Shown here in pieces: positions 54,743 through 64,000 of a stretch of 64,000 bases of DNA (its first letter is position 1; every line of letters begins with the position of its first letter). Under the pieces are notes generated by a model that saw only the letters and a list, made by a program, of their open reading frames with translations, searched no databases and was not told the origin of the DNA. The position numbers were made by a program, and so were the translations under genes. The DNA is taken from the NCBI GenBank assembly GCA_010356995.1, contig ML996710.1, positions 154,455-218,454 on the forward strand. The letters are read 5' to 3'. The DNA comes from Trichodelitschia bisporula (lineage: Eukaryota > Ascomycota > Dothideomycetes > Phaeotrichales > Phaeotrichaceae).

Positions 54743-57700
54743 AATGCTAAGGCACAGGATGTTCTGGTTCCATGGAGGCGTTGGTGGTGCAAAAGGCTCT
54801 TTCGTTATGGACGGAGGCATGCTTGGGGTTTGTGAAGCCATACGGAATCGCTGTCTGGACAGTTACTTACCCTCGCTCAGCGCTAACGGAAACCGCACTT
54901 ACTAGTGAATAGCTCGTGACGAACCCAATCGCGGCAAGGCTTTTGGATAAACTCGGCCGTCCGCTTTTCTGCCAGTCCCGTCATAGCGGTAGACGCGGGT
55001 CAAGGTAGGTAGGTCAGCGGGTAGAGCCGAAGAGATGCAATTTCAAAAGAAGACGAAGAAGACGAAGATGGGAAAAGACATCACTTAGACCTTTATGAAA
55101 TCGTCCGGAGATGCTGGTGACGTCATCATTCTGACCGCTGTCATGAGAGGAAAGCACGAAAGGCGTTTCACCCTCACTGGCATGATAGGAAAGTCCTGGC
55201 CGTCTCTTCTGCCCAGCAGAACAGGAAGCTACGGCTGACATACCCACATCCGAGTCAAGCCGCCACTTGATCGTGAAAATTCTGCTTCGTCTCCTCATCA
55301 GTAACTGATGACAGTAGACAATTCACGTACCTTGAAGAAGTTTGGAGCAGAGTTAAAGTGCACCCCCATAAGCATGAGCAAATCCTTGGTGAAGAGTTCA
55401 TCGAACTTGGGAACATCGGGCAGACCATACTTCGGGCCGAAATTGCCTCCAGTCCTCAACACCCGCACGATTGTATGGCCCGCTGTCTGGTGGCCGGGCT
55501 TCTTAAAGTATCTCCGTCGAGTAGAGGTTGTGGCTGCAGAGATGGCTCTTGCGCCTGGGGAGCGGAAGATGAGGTCCAAGGACGTACCAAGGAGTTGCAA
55601 GCAAACGCCGGGGCGGTACAAATGTTCCGAGCATGTTTTGATTTACCGAATCGGGCGTGCTAATATGAAGGCCATGACTTGGAAGCTGATGACGATGGGT
55701 AAATGCAAGTCACGCAAGAAGTGATGAGGTGAGGGAGGAAGTGAAGAGAGGAAGAGAAAAGGCACCTGGATGCTAATGAAATTGCCTGACGACACTACTG
55801 ACGTAATTCCAACCATTGTGCTTTCCCTCGTAGCAAAGGAGGGCAGTCGTGATCGACACTGACACTCCGCCATCCATCAATAAGCGGCAGCGACCAGTCA
55901 GTGCCACATTCTCACACTCGGTCCGCTTTCGCAGTTGACGCAATGGAAACCGTACGCTAGGAAACCTTCGGACATAACGTGACCGAGCTTCCTTAAGTGT
56001 GCGCAAAACTGGATGATTTGCTAATTTTTGCATCTGCACGAGATATAAACATCCCAGCGGTACACATGGAAGTTGGGGCTCCTAGCGGGAGCCGGCACCT
56101 CGGAAAGAGCTGCTGAAGGTGGACCTCAGTAGGGATGCGATGCAACGAACGGAGATGGCAGGCGTTTAATAGAACTGTGAATAACGCCTTATTGGACTGA
56201 GCAAGAGAGAGCAGAACCATACTCTCCTTAGTAGACCCCGATTTGTCATGCTCAGTCGCGGCTTCTCACATAACCATATTTGTGTGCTTCCTCGGAAAAG
56301 CATTCACAGCCTTCAGGGTTTGCAATCGAGTCTCCCAATCTGGATAATGCCAATGTCGATGAAGCCGACCGGTCCGAATAGAGAAGTAGTGCAACCGTTA
56401 AGAACCGGACCGTCGATCTGCTAGGAAGGTTAAGAGCGATTGGCTGTTCCAGTTCGATTGGTACAATTTCTAGTACCATCCGGCACTGCCGGGAAACGAC
56501 CAGGTCATCATCGACTTTGCTCCAGCAAACTTACGTCCAACGACATGTGGTTGGGAAACGCATGATTGCACCTTTCGGCTCGGAGCAAATCGAACAGTGG
56601 CCGAAAACCGTCCGCAAATGCGGCTTCAGCTGGCCGTAAAAGGATACAGCCGGCGCAGTACTCTCTAGAGTTCCGGTTCAGCCGGGCCATTGACCCGCCC
56701 AAGGTGGCGGAAGTCAATCGCGGACCGGCTGGATGGGAAAGTTCCAGATGCCATCATAGCCTACGCACGAATTCCAGATCACCGGTTGAAATGAGCTTGT
56801 TCGCAGCATGTCACTCCCGGCACCGCTGCGTAAAACCTGGTTGCCGGGCCTCGTAAATGCTGAAAGCGTTTGGAAGGTCGATGTGACACGTCTCCAGGGA
56901 TGCTACCGGGCTCGTATGGCCGGAAGATCTCGACGACTCGCGTCTATAAGTATGCAAGTGGACTTATTTGGAGGTATTCGACTCGCGGCCTGTTGCCTAC
57001 ATTAAGTTCCGCTACAGCTGGTCGATTGGCAAGGCCATCGTTCGGTTGCAGTCACGAAGGAGCGGATGTCAACGATGGGCGCTAAGGGAACTGTCAGTTT
57101 TGCGAGAGGCATATTCAAGTGGCGTTATCCTTGCACTGACGCGAGTCATTGGCATATAGGTCCGGATTTGCGTGGGTTTGATGCAGGTGGGCCGACAGAC
57201 GGATGGCAGGTAGTGGCATCCTACGGTATTGAGCCTAGGGAGGCGATGTTCACAATAGGAGGCTGACTACGTAGTATACGAGATGGTGCCATGAAAGCGG
57301 CTCTTAAGATAATTGGCGAGCATATATACCAGTAGAACTGGTATAGACTGCAGTGGAGGAGGGATTATGTGCTTGGAAGGTGAGCACGGATGCACAGGTC
57401 TCAGGGCTGGGCAGCGGAGAGAGAGCAGGCGATACCCGGACAGTCTTGAAAATGTCGCCAGATCTTGAAGCAGGGCGTAACGACCGTGTCTTCAGCTTCA
57501 CCCGTCAACCTCGCAGTATCTGAAACGTCGCGATACTGCCCGCCTACAACCAGTTGAAAGTCTGCAGCTCCGGTATTCTCCGCACCGTAATCCATCTCCT
57601 GCCATCATTTCGCCTTCTGCTACTTAGCATTCTTCGTCTTTTCTTCATCTCCATCTGCGTTTGCGCTACTATACCTGGCCTGCAGAAGCACGGCCACATG

Positions 57701-57745
57701 GCTTTTTACCATCCCATCAGTCAAGTCGCGTGATTAGCCACCATC
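54743..57745. other. Intergenic with one doubtful minus-strand gene
   Basis: On the minus strand at 55298-55621, a frame ending ...DVPKFDELFTKDLLMLMGVH...NFFK runs into a good donor (GTACGT) with an acceptor candidate near 55277. Upstream, 55643-55873 offers a possible first exon. I could not assemble a consistent model or recognise a family. At 56.8-57.27 kb the plus strand shows protein-like pieces in changing frames (for example GFDAGGPTDGWQVVASYGIE), perhaps another decayed gene. Confidence 0.3.
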
Positions 57746-58141
57746 ATGCTTGGAACCAGCGCATCAGGTTTGCTCGCCGCACTCTCGGCCCTGGCTTCCA
57801 CCGTAGCGTGAGGCGTCCGACAAGGGAATCTGCACCGGTACGAGTATGCGGGGGACGATTCGATCTCCAACCAGCAACATGACAAGGACGGGACTAGGAG
57901 CCTGCTCCACCGTTGGACTAGTTATCACACGCAGGTTGTGGGGCCGTTGGGATATCTTGAGTGCAACGGAGGTGATTCTGCCTTTATTCCACAGTTCGCT
58001 GATATCCGTTCGTTCTACCGATATCCGATGAACTCCGATCTAATGCGGACGACGATATGCTCTCCAGGAACCCACATAGCCTTTCCCGCACAGCCCTGTC
58101 CAGACGTCCTTCCCCGGTTTCTCATTCTGCACTACGCTTGA
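57746..58141 (+). pseudogene. Possible secreted-protein relic
   Basis: ATG 57746 opens a signal-peptide-like MLGTSASGLLAALSALASTV. After 21 codons a TGA (57809-57811) interrupts, but the same frame then stays open for 109 codons to TGA 58139-58141, with RYEYAGDDSISNQQHDKDGT, VVGPLGYLECNGGDSAFIPQ and ADIRSFYRYPMNSDL. A CGA-to-TGA change, of the kind RIP or deamination makes, would explain the stop. Family not recognised; it may also continue through an intron I have not found. Confidence 0.4.
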
Positions 58142-58963
58142 ACCGGACACTTGGGATGGCTCTTGGGTCTGGGCGACTCTGGGCAAACGTTACCCTGAGG
58201 AGAGATTTTTGGCGATCCTTCGTTGCGACTCGAGCGAGGCTAGGAGATGTGTCCGTAAACCCCTGCATGTTTTCATGCGGGGAGCTTTCCCCAGGCTTTG
58301 AGGAGTGCTCCACGAATCACACTGCGGATTGCGCATCGCGGCCCTGGTTCTGACTTGTGGCTGGCAGGGGTTCGGATCCTGGCGGCGCCCGCTACTGCAT
58401 GTCCATGAGTCGCATTGCGGAGGCGAAGCATTAACATGGCCTTTCTCACGGCATGTTCTACTGTACCCAGTACTGCCATGCAGGGAATCCTGCTTGGCCA
58501 TTGCTGCCAGCTCCCCACTCAACATATTCATGGCGCAGTCGGCTTGCGAAATTCTGACGTCTGCCTCTATCTCCAAGGGCAAGGCCATTTATTGCAAAGG
58601 ACGGACGGTCTAAGGGCTAATCGAAAAAGTGATGTCGTCCCCACTCAGCACACGACGGGTAGGGGAGACGACATCACTTTTTCGATTAGCCCTTGGTCCG
58701 CCAGCCGCACTCCTTCTAATTCTAGAAGCTCTGTTGGACGACTCGTGTGTTGGATTTGAGAGGCCAGGGCCGCATGGACCGTTCTGATTGCGGCCCCTGC
58801 CAATATCTCCGCAGCCACCAGACTTATTATGTACGACCCCTCCTGAGGCGTGTTGATGCTTCCCCTGGACTCAAAAGCACCGCCTGATCCCGAGAACTCG
58901 TCCTAGTACCACCAAACAGTTCTACTTCACGCTCTTCGACCGCCATCCTCGCCGCTTGCCAAC
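58142..58963. other. Intergenic with a perfect hairpin
   Basis: Apart from the inverted repeat at 58612-58694, only overlapping short frames are present. The 100 bases before 58964 are C-rich, as in a fungal leader. Confidence 0.4.
58612..58694. repeat. Perfect 28-bp inverted repeat, 27-base loop
   Basis: The left arm 58612-58639 (AAGGGCTAATCGAAAAAGTG plus ATGTCGTC) and the right arm 58667-58694 are exact reverse complements. The loop is CCCCACTCAGCACACGACGG plus seven bases. No frame crosses it. It may be a minimal MITE or foldback element, or a hairpin-RNA source. Perfect arms imply recent origin or constraint. Confidence 0.85.
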
Positions 58964-60206
58964 ATGGTGGTCCCCGCAGGCCCGGCGCTACCAGATCCCA
59001 ACCACTCGACAACTCCGGTAGTGGTAGGGTCACTGGGCTTCCTATTATGCCTCACTATCCTCACCTGCTTCGCGCGCATCTACACACGTATTCGTCCATA
59101 TCCGAACCTCGGTCTCGATGACTGCACGATCGTCATCAGTACGATTCTGGCCACGATCAACTTTGTCCTTGTGTGCCGCATGTATGTTGCCACTGGTGGC
59201 CACAATGCGGTGTACTTCAAGTTGGATACATTGGTGTACATTAGCAAGCTCGGCTTCGTCATCCAGCCTCTGTGGGTGTGGACCATAACCTTCATCAAGG
59301 TATCGGTCGTTCTCATGTTGCTACGCATCAAGCAGAGCTATCCATGGAGGGTCGCCGGTTATAGCATGATTGCGCTGCTGTTTGCTGTTGCTATTGTGTC
59401 GTTGATCTGCCAGCTGCTACAATGCAAGCCCATCTCCCATAACTGGGATGTGATGGCCATGGGCGCAGGGTGCTGGTCGCAGCACAGGCAGGACATTGCT
59501 ACCTTTACTGTATCCTGTACGTACGATTATCTCCTCCCTGCTTGTTTCTGACGCGATAGCCGTTTTCGTTGCCACGGACATTGCCTGCGCGCTGTTGCCG
59601 CTTCTCTTCATTCGCAAGATTAACAGGCCTTTGCGCGAACGTATTCTGCTGGGAATCCTGCTCAGTCTCGGCCTCTTTGCCAGCGCATGCGGGCTCGCCA
59701 AGGTCATTATCGTCGACAGGATTCATAAGAGCCGCACGTCACCGCTGGACAATGTGAGCTTCATCGTCCTCACGTAAGTTGCTCGGTTTCAAGCATGGGG
59801 ATGTGCTGACCACCATAGATGGGCCGAACAGTATATCGGCATCATCGCCGCCTGCATCCCATGCCTCAAGGCACTCTTCGAAAGCGCCCTCCGCGCACTC
59901 GGCGGCCCACTCTCCGCCCAACGGACGAAGCGGATGGCGTACAGCGGATCACGCTCTCTACCGCTCGATTCTTTGGGCGGGGGTCGCAGCGGATCGCGGC
60001 GTCCGGCCGTTTTGAGTTCCGGCAGCGGTGTCTTCGATGGGTCATATGGCCCCCACCGCAAGCTCGGGAGTGTCACGCACGACGACCTGAGCGACGAGAA
60101 CGTGCTGCTCAGCAATGCGAAGGTGGAGGCACAGCCGCCGGGCGCTGGGAATGGCCTGTACATCATGAAGCAGGTGGAGGTTTCGTGGAAGGAAAATTCA
60201 CGGTAG
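58964..60206 (+). CDS. Fungal rhodopsin-like (PTH11-type) integral membrane protein
   Basis: Three exons: 58964-59516, 59560-59773 and 59819-60206. Introns of 43 nt (GTACGT...CTGAC...ATAG) and 45 nt (GTAAGT...GCTGACC...ATAG). The product is 384 residues. Hydrophobic segments suggest seven membrane spans in the first about 270 residues, for example VVVGSLGFLLCLTILTCFA, CTIVISTILATINFVLV, WVWTITFIKVSVVLMLL, MIALLFAVAIVSLICQLL and CALLPLLFI. The motifs RIYTRIRPYPNLGLDD, IKVSVVLMLLRI, QCKPISHNWD and DIACALLPLLFIRKINRPLR are those of the fungal 'rhodopsin domain' family around PTH11. The tail (about 285-384) is cytoplasmic, Ser/Gly-rich, and ends YIMKQVEVSW, typical of this group. No CFEM domain is present. 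Receptor function is inferred from the family; ligand unknown. Confidence 0.82.
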
Positions 60207-60358
60207 CTGCGGGTCTAATATTTGGTGCTGCAGACTAATAATATGACACTCAATACCTCGAGCAATGCGGACTGGGTGGGTGACTCGCGATGAGATGCAA
60301 GGGCAACTCCAGTCTCTACTCCTCCAGGACGCCAATGTTACCATTGCGGATCAGCTAG

Positions 60359-62689
60359 TCAATCCTCAGAGGAAGTCGACTCGTCGAACAACTCGGCTTC
60401 TTGGAAGGTCTCTGATATCCCCGAGGGTGTAGTGGACGACCTGTCGCTAGGAGTTTCTTCTTGTGAGACCGCAAGCTGGGATGGCCAAGGGCGGAAGACT
60501 AATTCGAGGTCTTCTAGATCTGTTCCATTCGGTCCGTGGCACGGCTGGCTGTACTTCGATCCATCATAATGCCGCTTGCAGATCTTCTTCCCGAACTGAA
60601 ACAGCTTCAAGTGGTGTTTCAGCTGCTTGCGCTCGCGCTGGGTCTCCTGCGACTCCGCGGTGATTTTAGTCAAGAGGCGCTTAGGCATGGTGGTGACGGC
60701 GATCGGCGAGAAGATCTCCTCCAGTGCCTCGATGAGAAGGCCTTTGACGACTTGCTCTGTTACGTTGTCGACGAACTGTTTGAGCGCAACCTGGAACTGT
60801 CAGCCAAGCCAATAAACGAAGTAAGATATTCCTACCTTGTAGTACGCCCGCATGCTGTCAAGCAGTTCGGAGGCCGCGTATTCATCCATGTTCAAGACTG
60901 TCGGTGCTGCCAACGATTCTGCAAGCCGATCCAGGTTGGGCGCTTTATGGGATCCCCAGTTGCAACCTTCAACTACTTCGAAGACGCTGTCATCGGCTTC
61001 CAACTTCGCCAGTTCTTTGCGCAACCTCTTTCCCTCCCGCTGACTTTTCATCTTTTGCAGCGTCTCCGTATAGTAATGGTTGTACGTTCCCGGATCACCC
61101 AAACGCCTGGTTTCCAGTTCCTGAAGCTTTGCTTTCCCCTTTCGCAACCTCCCTTCCGTCCGGGGCTGGATCCAGTTTGCGAGAAGCCCCTCTGCCGTAT
61201 GGTCGTCCATAATGGCGCCGCACAGAGCTTTCATACATGTACCAACTGCATCATGAACCTTGTCGACGTGCTGCTCGGCCAACTTCGGCCACAAGCTCGA
61301 CTGGTCGCGAAACAAATCACCCATGATGAGTGGGTTGAAAGAGCCGGGAAGCTCACGACCTCTGCTATGGATGAGGATATCTCGCGTCCACTCCACGGCC
61401 TCCCAGCGCGTCATCTCAATTTCAGCGTCCGTTTCTACCGGTGGTGCGCTGTCATCGGGTCGAATATGTCGCCGGTGCCCGCGCAGCCGCATCGTATTCG
61501 CAAACTCTGCGTTGAGGTTCTGAACAACGGCCTGCAGCCGCCGCGGATACCAGGTGGTCTGGTCTCCGGCGGCGAAGAAAGGATCATGATAGATCCCACG
61601 CTCAGCCTCCTGACAGCGCTTCCACAAGGCCTCGCTAGCTTTCGCCATGAACTGCCGCTGCTCGCGAACGGTCTCCCGCCCCTCCCCTAACTTTGCGAGC
61701 TGCGTTGTGCACGCCTCTAGGCGGTTGTGGATTTCACCAAGCAGGTCCGGCATCTGCGTGTCGACATGCTCGGCCAAGAGCTGGCCCAATCGGTCCCTGA
61801 GCGCTGCAATGCCTGTATGTTCACGCGGAAGCTCCTTCCACACGCCCTGCTTGAAGAAGTCTTCTTCAGTCCGATCGCGCTCCTCTGTCGACACTTGCAT
61901 TTCTTTCGACGACCGGTTGCGGAGGACATGCCACCCCAGCTTGAATATGATGTTCTCGTTTTTCGCTAGTTCCAAGAACTGAGCCTCATTCTCAGAACCC
62001 ACATCCAGCTTGTCCGGCTTAGTGATCAGACCAATGGTCCGACGACCCTTTGGATCCATCTTCAGGGCCCTGTCCAGGATGGCTTGAGTGGCAAAGTCGT
62101 TGCCCGCCGATACCACCGCCAAGATGATCGCTCGAGGATTTTCCATGTACTTCTGCACAAGTTTGGAAATGAGCTTAACATCATCCTCCGTCTGGTCCTT
62201 TGTCGCCGAATGAATCAAGCCTGGCAGGTCAACCACAGTGAGGCGCGGCTGTCCCGGCCCCGCAATCTCGATCCGCAAGACATGTTCGGCAAAGGCACAC
62301 CCCGGCCGTAGGCCCATCTGCGTGGTCGCCTGTCCGATGATACCCGGCAAGCCTTCGACGCCGTCAATCTTGGCGGACCAATTCTGCAAGCGCGTGCGTT
62401 CGCCGGGGGCAAGGTTCGATTCTCCCGGGGTGATGGCCACCGAGGCTGAGGATGTGGTGGCGGGACGGAGGGAAACTTCGGTGGCGAAGCGGGTGCAGAG
62501 GCCTTCTGAGCGGGGGAAGGGGATACCGGAGAGTGCTTCCAACACGCTCGATTTGCCGGCTGACTGGTCGCCGACGACGATGACCTGCGGAAGCGAGATC
62601 ACCGAGCTCAGGCCTGCATGGCGGAGCTTGTCGATTTCGTCAAGGACTTTTTCGTGGGCAGGTGTAAGAACGGGGTTGAGGCGAGACAT
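60359..62689 (-). CDS. Dynamin-like large GTPase
   Basis: Two exons, 60836-62689 and 60359-60796, separated by a 39-nt intron (GTAGGA donor, GGCTGAC branch, ACAG acceptor; phase 0). The product is 763 residues. The GTPase domain (about 25-300) shows G1 GDQSAGKS at 40-47, G3 DLPG at 154-157 and G4 TKPD at 223-226. A helical middle/stalk region follows (about 300-620), and a GED-like C-terminus begins around the intron (FVDNVTEQVVKGLLIEALEE, then a charged coil), with an acidic Ser/Thr-rich tail. No PH or Pro-rich domain is present, so it is of the Mx/Vps1-like type, a large fungal family with expanded paralogues. It probably self-assembles on membranes. It is convergent with the rhodopsin-like gene (152 bases between stops). 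Confidence 0.88.
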
Positions 62690-62707
62690 ATCGATGGTGA
62701 GGTTGGG

Positions 62708-62806
62708 TTCTGGATGGGGTCGGAGTTCGATGAGATGAGACTCTGGACGGGGTCGGAGTTCGATGAGATGAGGCTCTGGATGGGCTCGAATTTCGATGGG
62801 AGGAGA
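62708..62806. repeat. 33-bp tandem repeat in the dynamin promoter
   Basis: Three units of about 33 bp with core CTCTGGAYGGGGTCGGAGTT followed by CGATGAGATGAGG lie 19 bases upstream of the start codon on the minus strand. The third unit is the most diverged. A TTTATAC element (minus strand, about 62812-62818) follows directly and may be the TATA box, which places the array in the 5' leader. Confidence 0.75.
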
Positions 62807-63788
62807 TGGGTATAAACTACCAGACTTCTATGAAAGGGGAGAACACGCAGCAGACAGCAGAGTGGGACGGTTCGCATAGAGAACACTTCCATCGAAGATA
62901 CTTCCCGCCATCTCGCCCCACCACCACACATCCCCGACCCAGAATTCCGTTTGCACCTAATTTGCGCCCCACTACATGCAGCCGTATATGTGTTTCATCC
63001 TCCGAACCCAGGGACCCGTTCCTACAGCGCCCATGCTCCATATTCCATGCCCGGCCCAAGCCCTCCGCGCGAGCCGCTCCTCCGTCGGCGAATAGGGCAC
63101 CTGTGCCACCACATCGACTGGGCGGCCACACGGCCTAGAGGACGCGCCACACGCCTTCCCGCCCTGTGCGGCCCGCAGCCGACCTGAGCCCAAGCGCCCC
63201 GTCTGTCTCACCCAAACGCGCGAACACGCAGCCGTGCGCGGCCGCGCGCCTATCCAGCCGTCCCAGCCTTACCGTATACCCATCCCATCCACTACCGCCC
63301 ATTTTACAAACAAAGCGGTCCACCGTATGTCGCACCCGCCTGCACCGCCCAGGTACACGACCATGTTTTCGCAGCGCGAGAACCCGGTTTGCATAGCCCG
63401 CGGGAGCCAGCCTTGCGGTGGTCAGTGCGCGGCGCGCTACGGTAGTTTTAGGCTAGGGGTACGGGCGCGGTCTGTGCTGCTAGGGGGTGGGGTTAAGCGG
63501 GGTTAAGCGGGGCTTAGCGTGGAGCGGGATGACGAAGCGCGGGGTAAGGCTGAATGTGTGGCGGGGTGGGGTGGCGAGGCTTTAGTAACTTCGCTGCTTG
63601 CTGCGAGCGGTGGAGGTTGAGGGCTGGGATATCGGTGGCGAAGGGCGGATCGTGAGGTAAGGTTAGGGGGCCTTAAGGGATTTGCGGGGGTGGATTAGAA
63701 ATGCGAGGTGCTGGTGGAGGATATAAATTAGGATTTGGGAGTAGAGATATGTGGCTAACTTCAGAATCTAACTACAGTACGCGCAAAC
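62807..63788. other. Divergent promoter region, no supported gene
   Basis: This is the spacer between the divergent dynamin and oxidoreductase genes. It is GC-rich at 63.0-63.5 kb with overlapping shadow frames. TATAAATTA at 63722-63730 is a plausible core promoter for the gene at 63789. Confidence 0.45.
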
Positions 63789-64000
63789 ATGACATTGAAG
63801 TACCTCATCACCGGCGCAACAGGCGGCCTCGGCGCCGGCGTCCTTTCCTACCTCGCGGCCAACAACCCGGCCTCGGACTTCGCTGCCGCATCGTCGCGCG
63901 AATCCAACCGCGCAGCGTTCGAGGCGCGCGGCATCGCCTTTCGCTTCGCCGACTATGACCGGCCAGAGACACTGCGGGCCGCATTCGCGGGCGTCGAGAA
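63789..64000 (+). CDS. NmrA/SDR-type NAD(P)-binding oxidoreductase (5' part)
   Basis: This frame begins MTLKYLITGATGGLGAGVLS and continues about 70 codons to the window edge. The TGATGGLG glycine-rich loop after a beta strand is the Rossmann NAD(P)-binding signature. ASSRESNRAAFEARGIAFRF and ADYDRPETLRAAFAGVE follow the second strand and the 'D...L..A..G' pattern of NmrA-like and atypical short-chain dehydrogenases. No signal peptide. The rest of the gene lies outside, so catalytic residues and introns cannot be checked. Confidence 0.75.
   Translation, partial: MTLKYLITGATGGLGAGVLSYLAANNPASDFAAASSRESNRAAFEARGIAFRFADYDRPETLRAAFAGVE

Noticed and set aside
58345-58400. A GGGGTTCGGATCCTGG stretch resembling a tRNA T arm
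   Set aside because: No matching acceptor, D or anticodon stems can be drawn around it.
58612-58694. Hairpin as a transcription terminator
   Set aside because: Fungal Pol II genes do not use such hairpins, no T-run follows, and no gene ends directly upstream.
60536-61690. A 384-codon plus-strand frame opposite the dynamin gene
   Set aside because: Shadow of a well-supported GTPase frame; no independent motif.
1-64000. CRISPR arrays, bacterial operons, riboswitches
   Set aside because: The direct repeats seen are contiguous minisatellites without spacers, and the genes are spliced and eukaryotic.

Overview
The window looks like nuclear DNA of a filamentous ascomycete (Pezizomycotina). It has many short spliceosomal introns (mostly 39-45 nt, GTANGT...CTRAY...YAG), a HET-domain gene, a C2H2/Zn2Cys6 transcription factor, a fungal rhodopsin-like (PTH11-type) membrane protein, relics of an NB-ARC/TPR NLR, and two intron-containing tRNA genes. 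Species cannot be assigned from the sequence alone.

Layout. 1-3.5 kb: no recognisable gene, two minisatellites. 3.5-5 kb: a copia-like gag fossil with a diverged partial tandem copy. 6.4-8.4 kb: a single-exon Crinkler-type NTPase-nuclease gene. 8.8-10.0 kb: a secreted SURNod19-like, possibly copper-dependent protein. 10-16 kb: gene-poor, with a diverged repeat pair and an NLR pseudogene. 16.3-17.2 kb: a hypothetical gene. 19.1-20.2 kb: an ankyrin-repeat gene. 20.2-27.5 kb: a tandemly duplicated block with two intact paralogous secreted proline-rich proteins (one intron each, matching promoters), a remnant of a third copy, and two copies of a minimal nucleotidyltransferase-like gene. 27.9-28.9 kb: a hypothetical gene. 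29.3 kb: tRNA-Ala(CGC). 31.4-33.9 kb: a HET gene, tail to tail with a large secreted alpha/beta hydrolase (33.9-36.0 kb). 37.0 kb: tRNA-Val(AAC). 37.2-45.9 kb: a gene-free, comparatively AT-rich block with two foldback (MITE-like) elements. 45.9-46.9 kb: a four-exon secreted esterase-like gene. 48.4-49.3 kb: a carboxylesterase pseudogene. 50.6 kb: a small two-exon gene. 51.9-54.7 kb: a five-exon transcription factor. 57.7 kb: a secreted-protein relic. 58.6 kb: a perfect 28-bp hairpin. 59.0-60.2 kb: a rhodopsin-like membrane protein. 60.4-62.7 kb: a dynamin-like GTPase. 63.8 kb to the end: the start of an NmrA/SDR-type oxidoreductase.

As a whole the window reads as an accessory region. Intact genes are separated by decayed genes, tandem duplications and minisatellites. 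Several genes belong to fungal self/non-self or effector-like families (CRN-type, HET, NLR relic, ankyrin), next to secreted enzymes. The least explained system is the tandem family of secreted Cys/His-domain proteins at 21.2-26.3 kb, which has been duplicated together with a convergent nucleotidyltransferase-like gene. All functions are read from sequence motifs and remembered family features. No database search or computation was run.
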